From: CALDTK01 sp965215215
Lineage (GTDB): Bacteria > Bacteroidota > Bacteroidia > Chitinophagales > Saprospiraceae
Direction of reading: 5' to 3'
DNA: 64,000 bases
Assembly: GCA_965215215.1 (NCBI GenBank)
Contig: OZ244043.1
Location: 992,001-1,056,000, forward strand
The position numbers were made by a program, and so were the translations under genes. Position 1 is the first letter of the stretch, and each line of letters opens with the position of its first letter. The notes below the pieces were generated by a model. That model ran no database searches. It was given only the letters and a program-made list of their open reading frames with translations, and was not told the origin of the DNA. Shown here piece after piece: positions 1 to 8,652 of this stretch.

Positions 1-412
1 CGAGGCTCGCGAGCACCCCCGCTTTGTTCGTCACGTCCATCTGGAGGGTCACGCCCGGGTGCGCCCGCATGAAGTCGGTCAGGAAATACGGCATCACGTA
101 CTTGGCCGTGGAGACGATCGAGAGGTGTAAGCGGCCGGTGAGTAAGCCGCGGTAAGCACCCGCCTTGAAGTCGATCGCCGCGACCTCTTCGAGGATGGTT
201 TTCGCGGCAGCGGCCACCTCGTGCCCGAACTCCGTGACGTACAGCCGCCGCCCGACGATCTCCGTGAGCGGGATCTCGAATTGCCGCTGGAAGTTCTTGA
301 GCTGGATCGATACCGCCGGCTGCGTGAGGTGCAGGCTCGCCGCCGCCTTCGTCACGCTCTGCAACTCCGCCACCCGGTGGAAGACACGAAGTTGGTGCAG
401 GGTGTAGTCCAT
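1..412 (-). CDS. LysR-family transcriptional regulator, partial
   Basis: The reading frame starts at the ATG at 412 and runs off the left edge, giving the first 137 residues. It begins MDYTLHQLRVFHRVAELQSV and continues with the winged-helix motif TKAAASLHLTQPAVSIQLKN, the standard LysR DNA-binding domain (about residues 4-63). The linker helix and the start of the effector-binding domain (TGRLHLSIVSTAKYVMPYFL) follow. It is transcribed divergently from the isocitrate dehydrogenase gene about 100 bp away. An imperfect palindrome just upstream of its start would suit autoregulation and control of the neighbour, the usual LysR arrangement. The effector is unknown because that domain is cut off. 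Confidence 0.93.
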   Translation of the reverse strand, partial: MDYTLHQLRVFHRVAELQSVTKAAASLHLTQPAVSIQLKNFQRQFEIPLTEIVGRRLYVTEFGHEVAAAAKTILEEVAAIDFKAGAYRGLLTGRLHLSIVSTAKYVMPYFLTDFMRAHPGVTLQMDVTNKAGVLASL

Positions 413-420
413 AAGTTTCG

Positions 421-446
421 TTTATGCAATGTATACAAAGCATAAA
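421..446. promoter_or_regulatory. Candidate LysR operator, 26-bp imperfect palindrome
   Basis: Arms TTTATGC and GCATAAA flank a 12-base centre that contains the palindrome TGTATACA. Only two base pairs break the 26-bp symmetry. The site starts 9 bases upstream of the lysR start codon, in an AT-rich island within GC-rich DNA, and contains T-N11-A spacings typical of LysR boxes. Binding is inferred from position and symmetry only. Confidence 0.6.
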
Positions 447-511
447 TAAACATCTATGACTTATTTCGTCCACCTTTGCTTCCGTCACTCACCACAGACA
501 ACCTCAGTACC

Positions 512-1958
512 ATGACCACACCACGGATCACAGTAGCCTACGGCGACGGAATCGGCCCAGAAATCATGCGCGCCACCCTCGACGTACTCGCCGCTGCCGG
601 CGCCGACCTAGCCTTCGACGAGATCGAGATCGGCGAGCGGGTCTACAAGTCGGGCAACTCCTCGGGGATCGCCGCCGCCGACTGGAAGGTCATCCGCAAG
701 AACAAGATCTTCCTGAAGGCCCCGATCACGACCCCGCAGGGGGGGCGGGTACAAGAGCCTCAACGTGAGTGCCCGTAAGTTTCTCGGGCTCTACGCCAAC
801 GTGCGCCCCTGCGTGAGTCTCCACCCCTTTGTCGCCACCAAGCACCCCGTCATGGACGTGGTCATCGTGCGCGAAAACGAGGAAGACCTCTACGCCGGCA
901 TCGAGCACCAGCAAACCGACGAGGTCGTGCAGTGCCTCAAGCTGATCAGTCGCCCCGGTTGCGAGAAGATCGTCCGCTACGCCTTCGAGTACGCCCGCCA
1001 GGCGGGCCGCAAGAAGGTGACGTGCTTCACGAAGGACAACATCATGAAGCGTACCGACGGACTCTTCCACCGGATCTTCGACGAGATCGCCGTGGACTAC
1101 CCCGAGATCACCAGCGAGCACTACATCGTCGACATCGGTGCAGCGCGCCTCGCCGACACGCCGGAGAACTTCGACGTGATCGTAACGCCGAACCTCTACG
1201 GGGACGTACTCTCGGACGTCGCCGCCCAGATCACGGGCTCGGTGGGACTGGCTGGCTCGTCGAACATCGGGGAGAGCTGCTCCATGTTCGAGGCGATTCA
1301 CGGGTCGGCCCCGGACATCGCCGGACAGGACATCGCCAATCCCTCCGGCCTCCTGCAGGCCGCGGTGATGATGCTCTCGCACCTCGGCCAACCCGAGGTC
1401 GCCGAGCTGATCCAGAACGCCTGGCTCTACACCATCGAGGACGGCGTGCACACGGCCGATATCTACGACCCGGCCGTGAGCAAGCTCAAAGTGGGGACGC
1501 GGGCCTTCGCCCAGGCCGTAATCGGTAACCTCGGGCTTGCGCCAAAACACCTTCCGGCCGTCGACCTCACCGCCCAAGGTCCGATCAAGCTCCCCGTGTA
1601 CAAGCGGCGCCCCTCCGCGCTCAAGGAACTCGTCGGCGTAGACGTGTTCGTACAGTGCGACGAGACCGACCCGCTCCTCGTAGCCGGACTCCTCCAGCGA
1701 CTCAACACCCCCAAGCTCAACCTGACGATGATCACCAACCGCGGCATCATGGTTTGGCCACGCGGCTTCAGCGAGACGTTCTGCACCGACCACTGGCGCT
1801 GCCGCTTCGAGGCCGTGGTTCCCGGGACCCTCATCGCCCGCCAGGAGGTAGTGGCCCTACTCGATCGCGCCGTGGATCAGGGTCTCGATACCATCAAGAC
1901 CGAAAACCTCTACGCCTTCGACGGCGAGATCGGCTACTCCCTCGCACAGGGCGCCTAG
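512..1958 (+). CDS. icd: NADP-type isocitrate dehydrogenase, Thermus-like long form, frameshifted
   Basis: Oxidatively decarboxylates isocitrate to 2-oxoglutarate in the TCA cycle. The start is ATG 512 (MTTPRITVAYGDGIGPEIM). The first frame covers the nucleotide-binding N-terminus up to KAPITTPQGG. After a run of seven G (739-745) the homologous sequence continues one frame over as GYKSLNVSARKFLGLYANVR, because the run has one G too many for a continuous frame. The rest is intact: RENEEDLYAGIEH, TKDNIMKRTDGLF, NLYGDVLSDVAAQ and EAIHGSAPDIAGQ, then a C-terminal domain of about 140 residues characteristic of the roughly 480-residue Thermus/Bacteroidota enzyme. The break may be a sequencing or assembly error, slippage or a real mutation. 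An essential TCA gene with otherwise intact codons favours an error or tolerated slippage. Confidence 0.88.
1535..1548 (+). repeat. GCTTNCGCNAAAAC motif copy 1
   Basis: Exact match inside icd with N5=G and N9=C. Here it encodes part of LAPKH, so the motif frame differs from copies in other genes. Confidence 0.8.
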
Positions 1959-2015
1959 CGCGCGAAGCCGGTATCCATCCTCCCGAAATTCAACCCATTT
2001 AAAGTCCCGATCCTC

Positions 2016-2342
2016 ATGAAAGGCATGAACCCCACCCCGCCCCGCCGCCAGCACACCGTCAAGCTCGTGGACGGCACCTTCGACATCGACGATGCCGCTC
2101 AGGTACTGAACAGCCTCCTGCAGGCGAAGATCAAGTTCCACTCCGGACGCGCCTTCAGCAACGAGGAGCGCTTCGGACACGATCGCCTCGGCTGCCGCGA
2201 CCGCGTGATGGAGCTGCGCAAGGAGCGTGAGCGTCTGCAGGAATTTATCGCTTCCCTCAAGGGGGACAAGGACGCTCAGCTGAGCCTCGGGGGCGAAATC
2301 GAGCTGCATGCCGTGGTGAAGCCCGTCGAAGTGGCCGGCTGA
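2016..2342 (+). CDS. Small hypothetical protein
   Basis: 108 residues starting MKGMNPTPPRRQHTVKLVDG; an alternative start is the second Met four codons in. The middle is helical and charged (RDRVMELRKERERLQEFI, about residues 71-88), consistent with a short coiled coil, and the C-terminus is beta-like. No signal peptide or membrane segment is seen. It follows icd by 57 bases on the same strand and may be co-transcribed. It ends 16 bases before a strong palindromic terminator. I do not recognise the family. GC-rich codon choice like its neighbours supports it being real. Confidence 0.65.
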   Translation: MKGMNPTPPRRQHTVKLVDGTFDIDDAAQVLNSLLQAKIKFHSGRAFSNEERFGHDRLGCRDRVMELRKERERLQEFIASLKGDKDAQLSLGGEIELHAVVKPVEVAG

Positions 2343-2358
2343 GCTCACGCTAAGCGAT

Positions 2359-2388
2359 CCCCGGCCAAAGCCTAGGCTTTGGCCGGGG
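2359..2388. terminator. Perfect 30-bp palindrome, bidirectional terminator
   Basis: CCCCGGCCAAAGCCT followed directly by its exact reverse complement. It lies between the convergent 3' ends of the small hypothetical gene (2342) and comF (2397), the expected place for a shared hairpin. There is no clear T tract on either side. Confidence 0.65.
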
Positions 2389-2396
2389 TGTCGGGA

Positions 2397-3134
2397 CTAC
2401 CGCCGTACGAGTCCCAACACCCCCACCTTCAACGACGCCGGCTCCCCCACGAGCACCGCCTTGCCCAACGCCTCCAGCGTCGCCCCCGTCGTCATCACGT
2501 CGTCGACGAGCAGCACCCGCCGTGAGCGGACCCGCTCGGGCTGCTGCAGCTCGAATACGTCGTCCACGTTCGCCATGCGTTCCGCGCGGGTTTTCTTGGT
2601 CTGCGTTTCCGTATCCCGCCGCCGCCGTACCGCGTGCGGCAACACCTCCGCCCCCAACGGCCCGGCGATGCCCGCCGCTACGCGCTCCGCCTGGTTGTAC
2701 CCCCGCACCCGCTGTTTGCGCGGGTACAGCGGGACGGGTACGACTACATCTACCCCGCCGAACACGGCCGATTCGGTCAACAACTGCCCGAGCCAACCGC
2801 CCAGTCCCACCCCGATCTGCGGCCGGTCGTCGTACTTCAAGCCCATCATCAACCGCTGCGCCGACGTACCCTCGCCGTACGGCAACAGCGCCGCCGCCCG
2901 CTCCACGGGCAGGAGGCCCCAGAAGCGATCCGTCATCTCGTTTTCCGGGAGGGTGTGCAAATCGAGGGCGGTCAGCTGCGCCCGGCAAGGCAGGCACACG
3001 TGCGCGAGCCCGCTCTCGAGTCCGGACGCACACACGCCGCACACGCCCGGAAAAACGAGCTCGCGAAGCCCCGTGAGGAACTCCGCGAGCCTATCCGACA
3101 GGAGGCCACCCGCCTTACTCGACGCAGCGGCCAC
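2397..3134 (-). CDS. comF: ComF family phosphoribosyltransferase-like protein
   Basis: 245 residues. The N-terminal zinc-finger-like part has CGVCASGLESGLAHVCLPC (about residues 32-50), the double CxxC of ComF proteins. The C-terminal half is a type I phosphoribosyltransferase fold with the PRPP-binding motif VLLVDDVMTTGAT (about residues 208-220) and the family signature RGYNQAERVA. ComF homologues assist uptake of single-stranded DNA during natural transformation, but many members sit outside competence operons, so the role here is family-based. It is convergent with the upstream hypothetical gene and follows the phosphorylase gene by three bases on the same strand, so the two may be co-transcribed. 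Confidence 0.9.
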   Translation of the reverse strand: MAAASSKAGGLLSDRLAEFLTGLRELVFPGVCGVCASGLESGLAHVCLPCRAQLTALDLHTLPENEMTDRFWGLLPVERAAALLPYGEGTSAQRLMMGLKYDDRPQIGVGLGGWLGQLLTESAVFGGVDVVVPVPLYPRKQRVRGYNQAERVAAGIAGPLGAEVLPHAVRRRRDTETQTKKTRAERMANVDDVFELQQPERVRSRRVLLVDDVMTTGATLEALGKAVLVGEPASLKVGVLGLVRR

Positions 3135-3137
3135 GAC

Positions 3138-4844
3138 CTAGGCCGGTTGCGCGGCCGACTCGAGCTGCATGCCGATCACCCGCGGATCCCCCCGGTAGAG
3201 GGTGGTGTAGTACTCGTCCGCCATCCGGTCGCTGCCGAAGAAAGGCGTGACGTCCGAGATGCTCTGACTCACGATCGGCTTCCAGTCCCGCTGGTCCTTC
3301 GAGTAGTACTTCGGCAAAATTTGCGTCTCGAGGATCTCGAACATCGCGCCCAGGTCGTGCTGGTCCACCATGTACTCGTCCTCGCTCTCCGCCACCGGCG
3401 GCACCACGAAGCTGTTTTTGCCGTCGACGGCGAACTCCGGGATCCACCCGTCGTGCGTCGAGAAGTTGACGCTCGCGTTCATCGCGGCCGTCATCCCGGA
3501 GGTGCCGGACGCCTCGCGCGGGATGCGTGGGTTGTTGAGCCACACATCCGAGCCGCGCTTCATCATCGCGCTCAAAAACAGCTCGTAGCCGTTGAGGACG
3601 GCCATGTTCGGGTACTCGCGACTGATGTTCACGAGGCGGTCCCAGACCGTCACCGACTCGTAGTCGGTGGGGTACGGCTTACCCGCCCAGATGATCTGGA
3701 CCGGGTACTTCGAGTTTTGCAGCAAGCGGCGGAAGCGGTGCTCGTCGCGCGTGATGAGGTCGGCCCGCTTGTAGCTCGCGAAGCGGCGCGCCCACACGAT
3801 CGTGAGCGCGTCGTCGCGCATCAGCTTGCCGGTCTGGTCGGCTACGATACGCAGCAGGCGGCGCTTGTGCTTGCGCTTCGCCTCCATCACCGCGTCCATG
3901 TCGCCGGCGGCGTGGGCGTCGCGCACGTCGTGCAGCTGCCAGTACTTCTGGTCCTGCGCGTTGGTGATGTGCGTGATCGGACAAATGCCCTCGAACTCGC
4001 CCCACATCTCCCGGGCGACCTCACCGTGGATCTTCGACACGCCGTTGGCCAGTCGGCTCATCCGTAGCGCCGTCAGGGTTTGGCTGAACGAATCTCCGTC
4101 CACGTCTACGATCCCGCGCACCTCGTCCCCGCTCAGCTTCCCGAAGAAGTTGAGCTTGTTGAGCATCCGGAAAGAGTGCACTTCGTTGCCGGCCGACACT
4201 GGTGTGTGCGTGGTTACCACGCACTTGGCCTTCACGGCCTCGAGGTCGCCGAGCCGCTCGTAGAGGTGAAAAGCCGCCGGGAGCGCGTGTGCCTCGTTGA
4301 AGTGGTAGGTATCCGGCTCCACGCCGAGACGCTCGAGCAAGATCGCCCCGCCCTTGCCGAGCAGCATGTACTGCGCGATCTTGGCCTCCACGTTCGAATC
4401 GTAGAGCCTGCGCGAGATCTGCCGGGCGAGGTAGTCGTTCTCCGGCAGGTCGGTCGTCAGCAAAAAGAGGGGTGCGGTGCCGAAGGTGTCCGGCGCGAGG
4501 TAGAGCGCCCGCACGTACACGGGGTGGTCGTTGACCTCGATCTCGAATTGGATGCCCGTATCCTCCAGGAAGGAGTACTCTCGCTCCAGAAACTCCGCCT
4601 TCATCGTTTGGTCGGGATTGCGCACCTGGTCGTAGTAACCGGTGGTCCACTTGATCCCGATCCCGATCACGTTCTGCTTCAGGTTGTACACCGAGCGCAT
4701 GTGGCTCCCGGCCAGGAAGCCGAGTCCGCCCGAGTAGATCTTGAGCGCTTGGTCGATACCGAACTCCATGCAGAAATAAGCCGCGCTGTGCTGGTACTTC
4801 TCGTCGATGGCGTAAGGGAAAGTGAAGGGTGTTTCGAAGGCCAT
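3138..4844 (-). CDS. Alpha-glucan (glycogen/starch) phosphorylase, short family
   Basis: 568 residues from ATG 4844 (MAFETPFTFPYAIDEKYQHS); an in-frame upstream Met at 4961 would add 39 low-complexity residues without homology. It matches the short GT35 phosphorylases of about 550 residues, with AYFCMEFGIDQALKIYSGGL at the N-terminus, HFNEAHA, CVVTTHTPVSAGNE, and TIVWARRFASYKRADLI near the phosphate site. It should release glucose 1-phosphate from storage glucan. The segment equivalent to the pyridoxal phosphate site reads EASGTSGMTAAMN: the position occupied by the cofactor lysine in classical phosphorylases is Thr452. Either this subfamily differs or the protein is altered. It is divergent from the PorE-like gene. 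Confidence 0.88.
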   Translation of the reverse strand: MAFETPFTFPYAIDEKYQHSAAYFCMEFGIDQALKIYSGGLGFLAGSHMRSVYNLKQNVIGIGIKWTTGYYDQVRNPDQTMKAEFLEREYSFLEDTGIQFEIEVNDHPVYVRALYLAPDTFGTAPLFLLTTDLPENDYLARQISRRLYDSNVEAKIAQYMLLGKGGAILLERLGVEPDTYHFNEAHALPAAFHLYERLGDLEAVKAKCVVTTHTPVSAGNEVHSFRMLNKLNFFGKLSGDEVRGIVDVDGDSFSQTLTALRMSRLANGVSKIHGEVAREMWGEFEGICPITHITNAQDQKYWQLHDVRDAHAAGDMDAVMEAKRKHKRRLLRIVADQTGKLMRDDALTIVWARRFASYKRADLITRDEHRFRRLLQNSKYPVQIIWAGKPYPTDYESVTVWDRLVNISREYPNMAVLNGYELFLSAMMKRGSDVWLNNPRIPREASGTSGMTAAMNASVNFSTHDGWIPEFAVDGKNSFVVPPVAESEDEYMVDQHDLGAMFEILETQILPKYYSKDQRDWKPIVSQSISDVTPFFGSDRMADEYYTTLYRGDPRVIGMQLESAAQPA

Positions 4845-4900
4845 AAAAAGGGTTTGAAGGTGAATACAATAGCGTACGCTCGACTGCACGGGGGGGTACA

Positions 4901-4914
4901 GTTTTCGCGAAAGC
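4901..4914 (-). repeat. GCTTNCGCNAAAAC motif copy 2
   Basis: Exact match on the minus strand (N5=T, N9=G) in the intergenic region between the phosphorylase and PorE-like genes. It forms an inverted pair with the next copy, 37 bases apart. Confidence 0.8.
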
Positions 4915-4951
4915 GAGAAAGTCTTACTCGGTCGGGGGGGGGTGCGGGAGT

Positions 4952-4965
4952 GCTTACGCAAAAAC
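4952..4965 (+). repeat. GCTTNCGCNAAAAC motif copy 3
   Basis: Exact match (N5=A, N9=A), intergenic, right arm of the inverted pair with the copy at 4901. Confidence 0.8.
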
Positions 4966-5016
4966 AGGGGGCACGTAGCCGCCGTTAGTCATGGCATCGC
5001 ATCCGACACCCACAGA

Positions 5017-7050
5017 ATGCACCTAACTGCGAAGAAGAACGCGGAATGTACGCCCCGCACGGTCGTGGCGCTACTGTCGATTTTCTTCTGGACGTTCACT
5101 TTACAAAACGGTTTCGCGCAAGCGGAGCCGCCCGGCGCGCCGCGCGTCGACGCGGTGGGTCGCGGGGAGATCGGCAAGAAGGCGCTCAAGGAGTTCGAGC
5201 AGGGCGTGCAAGCCGCCTTCGCCGACGACGCCAAGTGGGCCAAGAAGTACTTCGAATCGGTGATCAAGCGCGAGCCCGCCTTCGCGGAGGCCTACGTGGA
5301 GCTGGCCGGTGTACTCTACAACGCGGGCGACTTCGGAGGCGCCGAACGCGTACTCGAGCAGGTGCGCAACTTCAGCGGCAGCGACGGAGACCGCGCGCTC
5401 TACGGGCTGGCCATGGCGGAGCTCAAACTGGAGAAGTTTACCGAAGCCTCCGCGCACCTCGCGGAGTACCTCGGGCAAGCCAACTTGCGCCCCGACCGGC
5501 GTACCGCCGCCGAGGGCTACCTCGCGCAGGCCGATTTCATGGGCGAGGCCCTCGCCCACCCCGTGGACCTCGTGCTCGAGCGCTTACCGGCCACGGTCAA
5601 CTCCCCCGCCGAATCGGAGTACCTCCCCAGCCTGACGGCCGACGGGGAATCCCTCGTGTTCACGCGCCGGGTCGACAACCGGCAGGAGGACTTCTTCATC
5701 AGTCGCCGCGGCGACAGCGGTTGGCGGGAAGCGACACCGCTCGAGGGGGTAAACACGCCCGACAACGAAGGGGCACAGTCGGTGGCCGCCGACGGTAAAT
5801 CGCTCGTGTTCACGGGCTGCGACCGCCGCGACGGACTCGGCTCCTGCGATCTCTACTACTCCCTGTTCGAGGACGGAGCGTGGACCCCGCCCGCCAACCT
5901 CGGCGCGCCCGTCAACACGGAAGCCTGGGAATCCCAACCCTCCCTCGCCGCCAACGGCAACTTGCTCTTTTTCGCGAGCCGCCGCCCGGGCGGTGCCGGG
6001 GCCGCCGACATCTACGCGAGCGGCCGCACGCCCGCGGGCGGTTGGAGCGAGCCCATCAACCTCGGTCCGAACGTGAACACGAGCGCCGACGACCAGGCCC
6101 CGTTCTACCACGCCGACGGGCGCACGCTTTACTTCATGAGCAAAGGCCATCCCGGCATGGGCAACTTCGACCTGTACGTAACCCACCTCGACAGCAGCGG
6201 TACCTGGACCACCCCACGCAACCTCGGGTACCCCATCAACACACCCGCCAACGAAGGCGCCGTGGCGGTGGCCCTCGACGGCAAAACCGCCTACTTCGCC
6301 ACCGATGCCGCCGCCCGCGGCGACGACGGATCTCTCGGCGTGGGGGCCGGCCGCGGGGGCAGCACCGACCTGTACTCCTTTACCCTCCCGGAAAACGTGC
6401 GGGCCGGCGCCGTTACCTACCTGCGCGCGCGCGTCGTCGACGCAGTAACCGAGCGGCCCGTCGCCGCGAGTGCCGCGCTCAGCATTGCGGCTACCAATAA
6501 GGCATTTTTACGCCGGCGCGCCGGCGCGGAGGACGGTACGTTTCTGGCGGTTTTGCCGGCGGGCCAGACCTATACCCTCGCCGTGGAAGAACCCGGCTAC
6601 CTCTTCTACTCCGATCGCTTCGCCCTCGACGGGCCGGCGAGCGCGGCCGAGCCTTTCGAGCTCGAGATCCGTCTGCAACCGCTCGCTCGGGACAGCACGG
6701 TTACCGCGGGATCCGCGCCGGTCGTGCTCAAGAACGTGCTGTTCGCCACCGCCTCGGCCGAGTTGTTGCCGAGCAGCGATGCCGAGCTCGAAGTTTTACG
6801 GACGCTCCTGCAGCAGAATCCGGCCATGCGCATCCGGATCGAGGGACACACCGACAACGTGGGCGAACCGACCGACAACCTCGACCTGAGTCAGCGGCGC
6901 GCGGATGCCGTACGGGCGTTCCTCGTCCGGGAGGGCATCGATGCGGCACGACTGGAGGCCCGCGGTTTTGGCGAAGACCGACCCCTCGCGGACAATGAGA
7001 CCGAAGCGGGGCGAAGTCAGAATCGACGCACGGCCTTCCTCGTGTTATAG
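5017..7050 (+). CDS. PorE-like TPR / PD40 beta-propeller / OmpA-domain protein
   Basis: 677 residues from ATG 5017 (MHLTAKKNAECTPRTVVALL), which gives a credible signal peptide ending NGFAQA; upstream in-frame Met codons do not. Order of parts: TPR-like helices (about 25-155), six-bladed PD40/WD40-like repeats with the recurrent DG..L.F.S/T pattern (about 190-460), a carboxypeptidase-regulatory-like domain (about 470-555) and a C-terminal OmpA peptidoglycan-binding domain (RIEGHTDNVG, SQRRADAVRAFL). This order is that of PorE, which links the type IX secretion machinery to peptidoglycan. The window also encodes type IX cargo, so the role fits, but other Bacteroidota OmpA proteins share this order and no por/gld genes adjoin. 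Confidence 0.82.
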   Translation: MHLTAKKNAECTPRTVVALLSIFFWTFTLQNGFAQAEPPGAPRVDAVGRGEIGKKALKEFEQGVQAAFADDAKWAKKYFESVIKREPAFAEAYVELAGVLYNAGDFGGAERVLEQVRNFSGSDGDRALYGLAMAELKLEKFTEASAHLAEYLGQANLRPDRRTAAEGYLAQADFMGEALAHPVDLVLERLPATVNSPAESEYLPSLTADGESLVFTRRVDNRQEDFFISRRGDSGWREATPLEGVNTPDNEGAQSVAADGKSLVFTGCDRRDGLGSCDLYYSLFEDGAWTPPANLGAPVNTEAWESQPSLAANGNLLFFASRRPGGAGAADIYASGRTPAGGWSEPINLGPNVNTSADDQAPFYHADGRTLYFMSKGHPGMGNFDLYVTHLDSSGTWTTPRNLGYPINTPANEGAVAVALDGKTAYFATDAAARGDDGSLGVGAGRGGSTDLYSFTLPENVRAGAVTYLRARVVDAVTERPVAASAALSIAATNKAFLRRRAGAEDGTFLAVLPAGQTYTLAVEEPGYLFYSDRFALDGPASAAEPFELEIRLQPLARDSTVTAGSAPVVLKNVLFATASAELLPSSDAELEVLRTLLQQNPAMRIRIEGHTDNVGEPTDNLDLSQRRADAVRAFLVREGIDAARLEARGFGEDRPLADNETEAGRSQNRRTAFLVL

Positions 7051-7108
7051 GCATGCGCGGTTAAAGGATAGAGTACTCTAACTTCGTCCTTCGCACAAGT
7101 TTACAGCC

Positions 7109-8554
7109 ATCTCGCACCCTACCCCTACCGCTCCCCCGCCCGTCGCACGTCCGTCGCTCGGCGAGGTCCACGAGAGCGTTAATACGACCACGCAGAAAGG
7201 CTGGTTCAAACGCCTATTCGCCTTCCTCGGTCCGGCGTATTTAGTGAGCGTCGGCTACATGGATCCGGGCAACTGGGCCACCGACCTCGCCGGCGGCAGC
7301 GCCTTCGGCTACAAGTTGCTCTGGGTGCTGCTGCTCTCCAACGTCATGGCGCTGCTGCTACAGAGCCTGTGCGTGCGGCTCGGGATCGTCCGGCGGCAAG
7401 ACCTCGCCCAGGCCAGTCGCAGCGAGTACCCCCCCTTCGTCAACTACGTCCTCTACGGCCTCGCGGAGCTCGCCATCGCCGCCTGCGACCTGGCCGAGGT
7501 GCTCGGCATGGCGATCGGGCTCCAACTCCTTTTCGGGATGCCGCTGCTCCTCGGGGTCACCATCACGGTCGCCGACACCCTCCTGTTTCTGCTCTTGCAG
7601 CGACTCGGCATCCGCAAGATGGAAGCCTTCATCATCTCCCTCGTGGCGGTTATCGGTGGCTGCTTCTTCGTGGAGATGCTCCTGGCAAAACCGGTCCTGG
7701 CCGACATGGCGGCCGGACTCATTCCGAGCCTGCCCAACGACAAGGCCCTCTACATCGCCATCGGCATCATCGGGGCCACGGTGATGCCGCACAACCTTTA
7801 CCTCCACTCCTCGCTCGTGCAAACCCGACGGGTCGAGCGCAGCGAGCGGGGCATCCGCGAGGCGATCAAGTTCAACGTAATCGACTCGGCCGTCGCGCTC
7901 AACCTCGCCTTCCTCGTCAATGCGGCCATCCTGATCCTGGCGGCGGCCACCTTCTACGAGCGGGGGATGTTCGAGATCGCGGAGATTCAGGATGCGCACG
8001 CCCTGCTGGAGCCGCTGCTCGGCTCCAAGTTCGCGCCGATCCTCTTCGCCGTGGCGCTCATCGCCGCCGGACAGAGCTCGACGATCACCGGTACGCTCGC
8101 CGGGCAAATCGTGATGGAGGGGTACTTACACCTCCGGCTCAAGCCCTGGCTCCGGCGGTTGCTCACCCGGCTACTGGCCATCATTCCGGCCTTCATCGTG
8201 ATCCTCATCTACGGCGAGGAGCGTACGGGCGAGCTGCTCATCTTCTCGCAGGTGCTGCTGAGCATGCAGCTCGGCTTCGCCACCATCCCGCTCATTCACC
8301 TCGTCTCGGACCGGGTGCGCATGGGCGTGCACGCTATCGGTCCGTGGACGAAGTTCGCCGCCTGGACGATCGCCGGCATCATCGTGGTACTCAACGTGAA
8401 ATTGGTGATCGACGAGGTGCAGGGCTGGCTCGCTGCGGCCGGCGGTGACGCTTGGATTTTGTGGGTAACGGCGATCCCCGTGTTGTTGGGGGCGGGGGCG
8501 CTTTTGGTTTATATCACGTTTGCTCCCTTTGTGAGCGCGCGCAAGAGCGTTTGA
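7109..8554 (+). CDS. Nramp family divalent metal (Mn2+/Fe2+) transporter
   Basis: Proton-coupled uptake of Mn2+/Fe2+ across the inner membrane. TM1 carries the metal-binding DPGN motif (VSVGYMDPGNWATDLAGGSA) and TM6 the matching GATVMPHNLYLHSS; about eleven membrane helices in total. The first conventional start is GTG 7244, but that lies inside TM1. The same open frame upstream encodes KGWFKRLFAFLGPAYL, the conserved lead-in to TM1, and stays open to a stop at 7079. The only start-like codon in the right place is ATC 7109 (then SHPTPTAPPP). Either a rare AUC start is used or an ATG has been miscalled or mutated. It is convergent with the DUF58 gene. Confidence 0.88.
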   Translation: MSHPTPTAPPPVARPSLGEVHESVNTTTQKGWFKRLFAFLGPAYLVSVGYMDPGNWATDLAGGSAFGYKLLWVLLLSNVMALLLQSLCVRLGIVRRQDLAQASRSEYPPFVNYVLYGLAELAIAACDLAEVLGMAIGLQLLFGMPLLLGVTITVADTLLFLLLQRLGIRKMEAFIISLVAVIGGCFFVEMLLAKPVLADMAAGLIPSLPNDKALYIAIGIIGATVMPHNLYLHSSLVQTRRVERSERGIREAIKFNVIDSAVALNLAFLVNAAILILAAATFYERGMFEIAEIQDAHALLEPLLGSKFAPILFAVALIAAGQSSTITGTLAGQIVMEGYLHLRLKPWLRRLLTRLLAIIPAFIVILIYGEERTGELLIFSQVLLSMQLGFATIPLIHLVSDRVRMGVHAIGPWTKFAAWTIAGIIVVLNVKLVIDEVQGWLAAAGGDAWILWVTAIPVLLGAGALLVYITFAPFVSARKSV

Positions 8555-8652
8555 GCCCGCTTCGTTGTGGTCGGGGCTGTTTCCACTCGTCTCTCGCTCC
8601 GCGCGGGGAGCGTGGCGGTGGGCGAGCTCCGCTCGGGCCACGCGGGGATGGG

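Noticed and set aside
8555..8652. Possible terminator between the Nramp and DUF58 genes
   Set aside because: Only short imperfect complementarity and no T run; not enough to support a call.
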